A stretch of DNA of 64,000 nt from Plantago ovata (lineage: Eukaryota > Streptophyta > Magnoliopsida > Lamiales > Plantaginaceae). The translations under genes were made by a program, and so were the position numbers. Positions 32,929 through 43,772 of the stretch are shown in pieces. The notes beneath the pieces were generated by a model, which did no database searches, was not told the origin of the DNA, and saw only the letters and a program-made list of their open reading frames with translations. The stretch is from positions 17,747,566 through 17,811,565 of the forward strand of contig CM051458.1 in assembly GCA_028274465.1 (NCBI GenBank), read 5' to 3'. The number at the start of each line of letters is the position of its first letter. The first letter of the stretch is position 1.

Positions 32929-34984
32929 ATGGAATGGATGCACAAGATTCGTTTCCATTTGATAATGGATAACATTAGTGGTAATGATCTCCTGTCTGAC
33001 ATATGGAGGGACTATTATGGGGATTTAAATCCCGATAATTAGTCTTTTCACATGTCCGCTCTCAGCCGACCGAGGCTACACCGTTCGGTAACATCTAGTA
33101 TCACTTTTTATTTAATCATTCTCTTTTGCTAGGGACTAGCTTAAGTTTCATGAGAGGGATGGGATGTGAACCATGATGTTAAGTATTGTTTGGCTTTGTG
33201 ATGTTGAGTATGGTATCTTGTTTTTTGTTTGCATTTGCACGTTTATCGCTTTCTTAGTTTTTAGGTGCATACATTACATTCATCCTAGGATAGTCTTGCA
33301 TGTTTTATGTGGAGTTTATTGCCAAATTTTTTAAACTTTTTTATTGGGTAGATTAAATAATTATGACATTAATCATATGCTTCATCTCTATGATTTGTTT
33401 GAGGTTTTTCTCGCTTAGCTTGTCACATTTATGTATTGCACTTAGTTAAGCTTGGTAGTCTCGACATCACTTAGTGGTGATTTCTCTACTGCGGTTCACG
33501 AAGGCCTTTATAATAGGATGATGCATGTTAGGGTCTTATAGTTGTTTTTCCGAGTAATTATGTACCTGAGAGGCTACAAGTCTTCACCTTGCTTTGAGAT
33601 TGCTAAATGCCTAGGAAGGAGGTAGTGTGAGATTGTGTGATACTTTGTTTGCAACCTATTCTTTCGAATAGGTTTGGGGAGGGGGTTACGCTATCATTAG
33701 ACTTGTTTTTCATTTTGTGTCGTGAGTTTATTTTTCTTTTTCGTAAATTTTGTACTCCAACCTATTCTTTCGAATAGGTTTGGGGAGGTCGTTTGTGTGT
33801 CATTTTTGTTTTGTTTTTCGTTGTGCTACTGCTGGCTAAAAAATCGAAAAAAAAGAAAAAGAAAAATTCCAGAAAAAAGAAAAAAAACAAGAAAAGGAAA
33901 AAAAGAAAAAAAAAGAAAAGACCCCAAAAAAGCAAGGAAGGGTCCAAAAAAAAGAGCCAAAAAGCAGTTTAGCAAAGTGTTGTGTCTCCATTTCCAATTC
34001 TTGTAATGTTCGTAATCGTGTTGTAATTTTCTATCTTTTCTTTTCGTTTGAGTGTCATCCGTTCTAGACCACCCTCGTCCTGCCATTCAGGAAGTGGTGA
34101 ATAGCTTAAGGCTTTGCTCGAGAGATGGGTAAAATAGGGGAGTGTTATCTTTTTTAGGGAACCCTCCTTCGTTTGATGAGAGCCAGTATTGGTTCGACCT
34201 CTTTGAGGAAAAGTCTTAACTTGGTGAACAACAGTAAGTCCTCAGTTTCATAGGCACGGGACAACCATTCGTATTCTAACATGTTTCATTACGTCATCAC
34301 TGACTAGGTCCAGGTAGAGAATGTTACGAGATGCTATGTTGTCTTGACATAAGTGCTTATGTGAATGTGTATGACTCAATCGAGGCATTCTTCAACCAAT
34401 ATTCATGTTATGATTTGTATGGTTTTTGTTCATATGTTTTTTGATAGATTCAATAGATTAGTTCATTTCATTTGGCATGAGACTCCATTTTTTGTGTTGC
34501 ATTGTTTTTTGCATTAGAGTCTAGCTTAGTTGCTTGAGGACAAGCAAAGGTTCGGTTTGGGGAGTTTGATGAATGTGTATTTTACACTTTCATTTGAGTC
34601 TTTTTCACCTATTTTATCTATCCTCTATGTTAATTTAGCTTTATTTTAGTGCATTTTATTAGAATAGTGTCACGTTTCCCTATAGTTTGTATTTTACAGG
34701 TTTTGGGTGAAAAACGAGGTTTTCCGGGCAATTATATTAAAGTAGACAAGAAATTGTTGTTCCGAAGGACAAATTGGAGTATCTAGAAGATTCCAGATAT
34801 GATTTGAAGACTAGGGGTCGAGTCTGAAGGCTAAAAGATCACTAGAAGGCAAAAACCGAGTCCGAAAAGGAAAAGAAATCCAAAAACGCGTCGAAAATGC
34901 GTTTCTGACCGACGGAAGGTCCCGGGCGAGTCGCCCGGGACGTGGGGCGAATCGCCCCACACCAGGCGAATCGTCCGGTGTGTG
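32929..34984 (+). repeat. Element D tandem unit 1
   Basis: Starts ATGGAATGGATGC, encoding a short frame ending IWRDYYGDLNPDN (the same C-terminus type as ORF2 of A). It continues with the 3' UTR, hairpins at 33655-33672 and 33761-33778, purine tract 33835-33960, PPT, and the first 418 bp of an LTR (34567-34984). The LTR breaks off after CCCGGTGTGTG. Length 2056 bp. Confidence 0.92.
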
Positions 34985-37040
34985 ATGGAACGGATGCGCA
35001 AGATTCGTTTCCATTTGATAATGGATAACATTAGTGGTAATGATCTCCTGTCTGACATATGGAGGGACTATTATGGGGATTTAAATTCCGATAATTAGTC
35101 TTTTCACATGTCCGCTCTCAGTAGACCGAGGCCAAACCGTTCGGTAACATCTAATATCACTTTTTATTTACTCATTCTCTTTTGCTAGGGACTAGCTTAA
35201 GTTTCATGAGAGGGATGGGATGTGAACCATGATGTTAAGTATTGTTTGGCTTTGTGATGTTGAGTATGGTATCTTGTTTTTTGCTTGCATTTGCACGTTT
35301 ATCGCTTTCTTAGTTTTTAGGTGCATACATTACATTCATCCTAGGATAGTCTTGCATGTTTTATGTGGAGTTTATTGCCAAATTTTTGAACTTTTTTATT
35401 GGGTAGATTAAATAATTATGACATTAATCATATGCTTCATCTCTATGAATTTGTTTGAGGTTTTTCTCGTTTGGCTTGTCACATTTATGTATTGCACTTA
35501 GTTAAGCTTGGTAGTCTCGACATCACTTAGTGGTGTTTTCTCTACTGCGGTTCACGAAGGCCTTTATAATAGGATGATGCATGTTAGGGTCTTATGGTTG
35601 TTTTTCCGAGTAATTATGTACCTGAGAGGCAACAAGTCTTCACCTTACTTTGAGATAGCTAAATGCCTAGGAAGGAGGTAGTGTGAGATTGTGTGATCCT
35701 CTGTTTGCAACCTATTCTTTCGAATAGGTTCGGGGAGGGGGTTACGCTATCATTAGACTTGTTTTTCATTTTGTGTCGTGAGTTTATTTTTCTTTTTCGT
35801 AAATTTTGTACTCCAACCTATTCTTTCGAATAGGTTTGGGGAGGTCGTTTGTGTGTCATTTTGTTTTGTTTTTCGTTGTGCTACTGCTGGCTAAAAAAAT
35901 CGAAAAAAAAGAAAAAGAAAAATTCCAGAAAAAAGAAAAAAAACAAGAAAAGGAAAAAAAGAAAAAAAAAGAAAAGACCCCAAAAAAGCAAGGAAGGGTC
36001 CAAAAAAAAGAGCCAAAAAGCAGTTTAGCAAAGTGTTGTGTCTCCATTTCCAATTCTTGTAATGTTCGTAATCGTGTTGTAATTTTCTATCTTTTCTTTT
36101 CGTTTGAGTGTCATCCGTTCTAGACCACCCTCGTCCTGCCATTCAGGAAGTGGTGAATAGCTTAAGGCTTTGCTCGAGAGATGGGTAAAATAGGGGAGTG
36201 TTATCTTTTTTAGGGAACCCTCCTTCGTTTGATGAGAGCCAGTATTGGTTCGACCTCTTTGAGGAAAAGTCTTAACTTGGTGAACAACAGTAAGTCCTCA
36301 GTTTCATAGGCACGGGACAACCATTCGTATTCTAACATGTTTCATTACGTCGTCACTGACTAGGTCCAGGTAGAGAATGTTACGAGATGCTATGTTGTCT
36401 TGACATAAGTGCTTATGTGAATGTGTATGAGTCAATCGAGGCATTCTTCAACCAATATTCATGTTATGATTTGTATGATTTTTGTTCATATGTTTTTTGA
36501 TAGATTCAATAGATTAGTTCATTTCATTTGGCATGAGACTCCATTTTTTGTGTTGCATTGTTTTTTGCATTAGAGTCTAGCTTAGTTGCTTGAGGACAAG
36601 CAAAGGTTCGGTTTGGGGAGTTTGATGAATGTGTATTTTACACTTTCATTTGAGTCTTTTTCACCTATTTTAGCTATCCTCTATGTTAATTTAGCTTTAT
36701 TTTAGTGCATTTTATTAGAATAGTGTCACGTTTCCCTTTAGTTTGTATTTTACAGGTTTTTGGTGAAAAACGAGGTTTTCCGGGCAATTATATTAAAATA
36801 GAAAAGGAATTGGTGTTCCGAAGGCCTAATTGGAGTATCTAGAAGATTCCGGATAGGATTTGAAGTCTAGGGGTCGAGTTTGAAGGCTAAAAGGTCACTA
36901 GAAGGCAAAAACCGAGTCCGAAAAGGAAAAGAAATCCAAAAACGCGTCGAAAACGCGTTTCTGGCCGACTGAAGGTCCCGGGCGAGTCGCCCGGGATCTG
37001 GGGTGAATCGCCCCACACCAGGCGAATCGCCCGGTGTGTG
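34985..37040 (+). repeat. Element D tandem unit 2
   Basis: 2056 bp, same layout as unit 1, starting ATGGAACGGATGC. Its end shares the GGGATCTGGGGTG variant with unit 3, so these two are closest relatives. Confidence 0.92.
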
Positions 37041-39097
37041 ATGGAACGGATGCGCAAGATTCGTTTCCATTTGATAATGGATAACATTAGTGGTAATGAT
37101 CTCCTGTCTGACATATTGAGGGACTATTATGGGGATTTAAATCCCGATAATTAGTCTTTTCACATGTCCGCTCTCAGCCGACCGAGGCCAAACCGTTCGG
37201 TAACATCTAATATCACTTTTTATTTACTCATTCTCTTTTTCTAGGGACTAGCTTAAGTTTCATGAGAGGGATGGGATGTGAACCATGATGTTAAGTATTG
37301 TTTGGCTTTGTGATGTTGAGTATGGTATCTTGTTTTTTGTTTGCATTTGCACGTTTATCGCTTTCTTAGTTTTTAGTTGCATACATTACATTCATCCTAG
37401 GATAGTCTTGCATGTTTTATGTGGAGGTTATTGTCAAATGTTTTGAACTTTTTTATTGGGTACATTAACTAATTATGACCTTAATCATATGCTTCATCTC
37501 TATGAATTTGTTTGAGGTTTTTCTCGTTTGGCTTGTCACATTTATGTATTGCACTTAGTTAAGCTTGGTAGTCTCGACATCACTTAGTGGTGTTTTCTCT
37601 ACTGCGGTTCACGAAGGCCTTTATAATAGGATGATGCATGTTAGGGTCTTATGGTTGTTTTTCCGACTAATTATGTACCTGAGAGGCAACAAGTCTTCAC
37701 CTTGCTTTGAGATTGCTATATGCCTAGGAAGGAGGTAGTGTGAGATTGTGTGATCCTCTGTTTGCAACCTATTCTTTCGAATAGGTTCGGGGAGGGGGTT
37801 ACGCTATCATTAGACTTGTTTTTCATTTTGTGTCGTGAGTTTATTTTTCTTTTTCGTAAATTTTGTACTCCAACCTATTCTTTCGAATAGGTTTGAGGAG
37901 GTCGTTTGTGTGTCATTTTTGTTTTCTTTTTCGTTGTGCTACTGCTGGCTAAAAAAATCGAAAAAAAAGAAAAAGAAAAATTCCAGAAAAAAGAAAAAAA
38001 ACAAGAAAAGGAAAAAAAGAAAAAAAAGAAAAGACCCCAAAAAAGCAAGGAAGGGTCCAAAAAAAAGAGCCAAAAAGCAGTTTAGCAAAGTGTTGTGTCT
38101 CCATTTCCAATTCTTGTAATGTTTGTAATCGTGTTGTAATTTTCTATCTTTTCTTTTCGTTTGAGTGTCATCCGTTCTAGACCACCCTCGTCCTGCCATT
38201 CAGGAAGTGGTGAATAGCTTAAGGCTTTGCTCGAGAGATGGGTAAAATAGGGGAGTGTTATCTTTTTTAGGGAACCCTCCTTCGTTTGATGAGAGCCAGT
38301 ATTGGTTCGACCTCTTTGAGGAAAAGTCTTAACTTGGTGAACAACAGTAAGTCCTCAGTTTCATAGGCACGGGACAACCATTCGTATTCTAACATGTTTC
38401 ATTACGTCGTCACTGACTAGGTCCAGGTAGAGAATGTTACGAGATGCTATGTTGTCTTGACATAAGTGCTTATGTGAATGTGTATGAGTCAATCGAGGCA
38501 TTCTTCAACCAATATTCATGTTATGATTTGTATGATTTTTGTTCATATGTTTTTTGATAGATTCAATAGATTAGTTCATTTCATTTGGCATGAGACTCCA
38601 TTTTTTGTGTTGCATTGTTTTTTGCATTAGAGTCTAGCTTAGTTGCTTGAGGACAAGCAAAGGTTCGGTTTGGGGAGTTTGATGAATGTGTATTTTACAC
38701 TTTCATTTGAGTCTTTTTCACCTATTTTAGCTATCCTCTATGTTAATTTAGCTTTATTTTAGTGCATTTTATTAGAATAGTGTCACGTTTCCCTTTAGTT
38801 TGTATTTTACAGGTTTTTGGTGAAAAACGAGGTTTTCCGGGCAATTATATTAAAATAGAAAAGGAATTGGTGTTCCGAAGGCCTAATTGGAGTATCTAGA
38901 AGATTCCGGATAGGATTTGAAGTCTAGGGGTCGAGTTTGAAGGCTAAAAGGTCACTAGAAGGCAAAAACCGAGTCCGAAAAGGAAAAGAAATCCAAAAAC
39001 GCGTCGAAAACGCGTTTCTGGCCGACTGAAGGTCCCGGGCGAGTCGCCCGGGATCTGGGGTGAATCGCCCCACACCAGGCGAATCGCCCGGTGTGTG
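37041..39097 (+). repeat. Element D tandem unit 3
   Basis: 2057 bp. Near-identical to unit 2 in its LTR part and to unit 4 in its UTR part (shared variants such as GTGGAGGTTATTGTC), a pattern expected from successive unequal exchanges. Confidence 0.92.
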
Positions 39098-41155
39098 ATG
39101 GAACGGATGCGCAAGATTCGTTTCCATTTGATAATGGATAACATTAGTGGTAATGATCTCCTGTCTGACATATTGAGGGACTATTATGGGGATTTAAATC
39201 CCGATAATTAGTCTTTTCACATGTCCGCTCTCAGCCGACCGAGGCCAAACCGTTCGGTAACATCTAATATCACTTTTTATTTACTCATTCTCTTTTTCTA
39301 GGGACTAGCTTAAGTTTCATGAGAGGGATGGGATGTGAACCATGATGTTAAGTATTGTTTGGCTTTGTGATGTTGAGTATGGTATCTTGTTTTTTGTTTG
39401 CATTTGCACGTTTATCGCTTTCTTAGTTTTTAGTTGCATACATTACATTCATCCTAGGATAGTCTTGCATGTTTTATGTGGAGGTTATTGTCAAATGTTT
39501 TGAACTTTTTTATTGGGTACATTAACTAATTATGACCTTAATCATATGCTTCATCTCTATGAATTTGTTTGAGGTTTTTCTCGTTTGGCTTGTCACATTT
39601 ATGTATTGCACTTAGTTAAGCTTGGTAGTCTCGACATCACTTAGTGGTGTTTTCTCTACTGCGGTTCACGAAGGCCTTTATAATAGGATGATGCATGTTA
39701 GGGTCTTATGGTTGTTTTTCCGACTAATTATGTACCTGAGAGGCAACAAGTCTTCACCTTGCTTTGAGATTGCTATATGCCTAGGAAGGAGGTAGTGTGA
39801 GATTGTGTGATCCTTTGTTTGCAACCTATTCTTTCGAATAGGTTCGGGGAGGGGGTTACGCTATCATTAGACTTGTTTTTCATTTTGTGTCGTGAGTTTA
39901 TTTTTCTTTTTCGTAAATTTTGTACTCCAACCTATTCTTTCGAATAGGTTTGAGGAGGTCGTTTGTGTGTCATTTTTGTTTTCTTTTTCGTTGTGCTACT
40001 GCTGGCTAAAAAAATCGAAAAAAAAGAAAAAGAAAAATTCCAGAAAAAAGAAAAAAAACAAGAAAGGAAAAAAAGAAAAAAAAAGAAAAGACCCCAAAAA
40101 AGCAAGGAAGGGTCCAAAAAAAAGAGCCAAAAAGCAGTTTAGCAAAGTGTTGTGTCTCCATTTCCAATTCTTGTAATGTTAGTAATCGTGTTGTAATTTT
40201 CTATCTTTTCTTTTCGTTTGAGTGTCATCCGTTCTAGACCACCCTCGTCCTGCCATTCAGGAAGTGGTGAATAGCTTAAGGCTTTGCTCGAGAGATGGGT
40301 AAAATAGGGGAGTGTTATCTTTTTAGGGAACCCTCCTTCGTTTGATGAGAGCCAGTATTGGTTCGACTTCTTTGAGGAAAAGTCTTAACTTGGTGAACAG
40401 CAGTAAGTCCTCAGTTTCATAAGCACGGGACAACCATTCGTATTCTAACATGTTTCATTACGTCGTCACTGACTAGGTCCAGGTACAGAATGTTACGAGA
40501 TGCTATCTTGTCTTGACATAAGTGCTTATGTGAATGTGTATGAGTCAATCGAGGCATTCTTCAACCAATATTCATGTTATGATTTGTATGGTTTTTGTTC
40601 ATATGTTTTTTGATAGATTCAATAGATTAGTTCATTTCATTTGGCATGAGACTCCATTTTTTGTGTTGCATTGTTTTTTGCATTAGAGTCTAGCTTAGTT
40701 GCTTGAGGACAAGCAAAGGTTCGGTTTGGGGAGTTTGATGAATGTGTATTTTACACTTTCATTTGAGTCTTTTTCACCTATTTTAGCTATCCTCTCTATG
40801 TTAATTTAGCTTTATTTTAGTGCATTTTATTAGAATAGTGTCACGTTTCCCTTTAGTTTGTATTTTACAGGTTTTTGGTGAAAAACGAGGTTTTCCGGGC
40901 AATTATATTAAAGTAGAAAAGGAATTGGTGTTCCGAAGGCCTAATTGGAGTATCTAGAAGATTCCGGATAGGATTTGAAGTCTAGGGGTCGAGTTCGAAG
41001 GCTAAAAGGTCACTAGAAGGCAAAACCCGAGTCCGAAAAGGAAAAGAAATCCAAAAACGCGTCGAAAACGCGTTTCTGGCCGACTGAAGGTCCCAGGCGA
41101 GTCGCCCGGGACGTGGAGTGAATCTCCCCACACCAGGCAAATCGCCCGGTGTGTG
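39098..41155 (+). repeat. Element D tandem unit 4
   Basis: 2058 bp. The LTR part differs from units 2-3 (GGTCCCAGGCGAGTC, GTGGAGTGAATCTCC), disrupting some palindromes. It has a CTCT duplication (TATCCTCTCTATG) near 40790. Confidence 0.92.
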
Positions 41156-41829
41156 ATGGAACGGATGCGCAAGATTCGTTTCCATTTGATAATGGATAAC
41201 ATTAGTGGTAATGATCTCCTGTCTGACATATTGAGGGACTATTATGGGGATTTAAATCCCGATAATTAGTCTTTTCACATGTCCGCTCTCAGCCGACCGA
41301 GGCCAAACCGTTCGGTAACATCTAATATCACTTTTTATTTACTCAATCTCTTTTACTAGGGACTAGCTTAAGTTTCATGAGAGGGATGGGATGTGAACCA
41401 TGATGTTAAGTATTGTTTGGCTTTGTGATGTTGAGTATGGTATCTTGTTTTTTGTTTGCATTTGCACGTTTATTCCTTTCTTAGTTTTTAGTTGCATACA
41501 TTACATTTATCCTAGGATAGTCTTGCATGTTTTATGTGGAGGTTATTGCCAAATTTTTTGAACTTTTTTATTGGGTAGATTAACTAATTATGACATTAAT
41601 CATATGCTTCATCTCTATGAATTTGTTTGAGGTTTTTCTCGTTTGGTTTGTCACATTTATGTATTGCATTTTGTTAAGCTTGGTAGTCTCGACATCATTT
41701 AGTGGTGTTTTCTCTACTGCGGTTCACGAAGGCCTTTATAATAGGATGATGCATGTTAGGGTCTTATGGTTGTTTTTCCGAGTAATTATGTACCTGAGAG
41801 GCAACAAGTCTTCACCTTGCTTTGAGATT
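41156..41829 (+). repeat. Element D tandem unit 5, left part
   Basis: The unit continues to the copia insertion, whose TSD AGATT occupies 41825-41829. It resumes at 56142. Confidence 0.9.
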
Positions 41830-43074
41830 TGTTGGTCCCTTTAAACAACAAGAAAAGACTAGAGGGGGGGGGGTGAATAGTCTTTTCAAACTTTTGTCGT
41901 TTAAAACTTTCTCAGCAAGTACTTATTAGTTTACAGTAATGAGCTTGCTGATACTTAACTTTCTCAGCAAGCGTAAGTTACTTTACAGTAGCTTGGTTTG
42001 CTGATACTTAAAATCAGAGAGCGGAAGTCTTTGAAACGATAAGTGCTTTTTCAGCAAGTAAAGAGTTTCAGCAAGTGATGTGAGTGACTGTGTACAAACA
42101 GATATAATTTGCTGAAAGCTAAATGCAGAAAGTAAATCACACAAACACTTTTAGAGTGGTATCTGAGAGTGGCGTAATCTCCCAACTAATCCACTTTGTC
42201 CTTTCTAGGACTGAATCCACTAAGATATGATTGAGGTTCCTTACAATCTCCTATCTAAAGCGATTCAACAGAAACCAAAGCACACTTGCTTTGTCTCCAA
42301 CCTAAACTAGAGAACTCAACCTTGTTCTCCACCAAACATGGTACTTTTAATCAGCAAAAGCTTGCTCGATTAAGTTCCCCCTGAATATCACGCCTGAAAG
42401 GGTGTATTTTCAGTTAGAGAGTTTTGGGGTGAGATAACTTAATTATAACTTATTCAGTTACAACAAGTAATCTAAGAAACACAACTTGGAATACTTTGCA
42501 GTAAACAAGTTAGATTGTTTCTAGTGTCAAGACTTGTTCTTATTCGAAAGAAAGAACACTTAACTAATTTCTTAGCCGAGTTTGTTCTACTTCTTCACAA
42601 GTAGCTTTTTCAAGCTTTAAGTCTTGGAACGGATCAATGGCAGTAAGAGCGTTTGAAGGTTTGTGAATTTTAAGCACAAGTGAGAGTTTGATCACGTTGT
42701 TGACACACTTCAACTCTTTGCCGGATGACCTCTATTTATAGTGCAAGTAAGGAGCCGTTTGAATTTCAAATCCTAAGGCTTTTGTTCCTTAACATGTCAC
42801 TATCTTGCTTTTGTACTTTCAGCAGCAACCTTTGTTTGTCTTCTAGTCTTTATGTCCTTTGTGTGTAAGCTTTGCATTAAATGCACCTTTGAATAGAGTT
42901 CAAACAGTAACAATGGAGCGCAAAATCACGTACATTCAGCAAGAGGTCACATATGTTCATCAGCAAGTGTTCATTCTCAGTTTCAGCAAGCACAACCTAC
43001 TCTGTCTTTCAGATTTTCACTTATGCAATGCTGTTGCTGAAAATTTCACTTTCTGAGCAACACGTGCCTTACCA

Positions 43075-43130
43075 GTCTTCAGCAATCTTCAAGTCTTCAA
43101 GTCTTCAAGTCTTCAGATCTTCAAAAGTCT
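43075..43130. repeat. CTTCAAGT-type microsatellite in the F LTR
   Basis: Three to four perfect and several imperfect units of an 8-base repeat (TCTTCAAG). The copy in the other LTR is at about 55702-55765. Confidence 0.8.
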
Positions 43131-43184
43131 TTAAGATTCTGACCGGTTTCTTATTTGCTTCAATAATTTGTTTGTAATAAACAA

Positions 43185-43345
43185 AATACATCTTCAGCAA
43201 ATGCTTCAATAGGTCATTTTCTTTTCAGAAAATAAGATACATCAAAGCTAAGCATCAATAAGATATTTTCTTTTTAGAAAATAAAATACATCATACGCAA
43301 ATGTGTCAATAAATTAATTTCTTCACAGAAATTAAAGTACGTCAT
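43185..43345. repeat. Degenerate 55-60 bp tandem repeats in the F LTR
   Basis: Repeated blocks of the form AAATACATC..GC.AA...TCAATA, then a TTTTCTTTTCAGAAAA-type inverted repeat, occur about three to four times. The equivalent in the 5' LTR is at about 55810-55970. Confidence 0.65.
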
Positions 43346-43513
43346 CCACAAAAGAAATAACTTATCTAACACCTATCTAAGTCATCAGCAAACGTTCCTC
43401 TTTTACAATGTCCTTAAAATTCTAAATTCCTATGGACCTTAAGAGTACTAGTTACTGGACTGTTCTTAATTTAGCATGGTTAATTGCTCATCAAAATTAC
43501 AAGTTTCCTAACA

Positions 43514-43528
43514 AATTTCCCCCTTTTC
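43514..43528 (-). promoter_or_regulatory. Element F polypurine tract
   Basis: On the minus strand, GAAAAGGGGGAAATT lies directly before the 3' LTR, the expected site of plus-strand priming. Confidence 0.85.
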
Positions 43529-43772
43529 GATGATAGCAATCCATGGCTAAATTAATTGTTACCCTTTTAGAGGTTTCTGATGTTGAATAAATCAGATGAT
43601 TAATGCAAGCATACTTGAAATAAACAGTAAGCATAAGTAAGTTGCATAATCAAAAACCAATAAGAGTCAAAAAGAATTCATTGCTGAAAGTTATCATTCC
43701 GAAGTTTACAAGAAAGCATAGATAACAAAGAATCAGCAAACAAAAACTTTAACAAGAAACTATTGCAAGGAC
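43529..43772 (-). other. Element F spacer downstream of the last ORF
   Basis: AT-rich, with no gene seen. Confidence 0.5.

Larger units (their letters stand above)
41830..43513 (-). repeat. Element F 3' LTR
   Basis: 1684 bp, TGTTAGGAAAC...GGACCAACA on the minus strand. A TATA box (CTATAAATAG, minus) is at about 42731-42740. It is about 194 bp longer than the 5' LTR because of a segment at about 42322-42515 missing there. It contains an 8-bp CTTCAAGT-type microsatellite (43075-43130) and about four degenerate 55-60 bp repeats (43185-43345). The hexamer CAGCAA/TTGCTG is very frequent (about 16 copies by eye). Confidence 0.93.

Noticed and set aside
32929..41829. CRISPR array, rDNA or centromeric satellite
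   Set aside because: The period is about 2.06 kb, and units consist of retrotransposon UTR and LTR with no spacers or rRNA.
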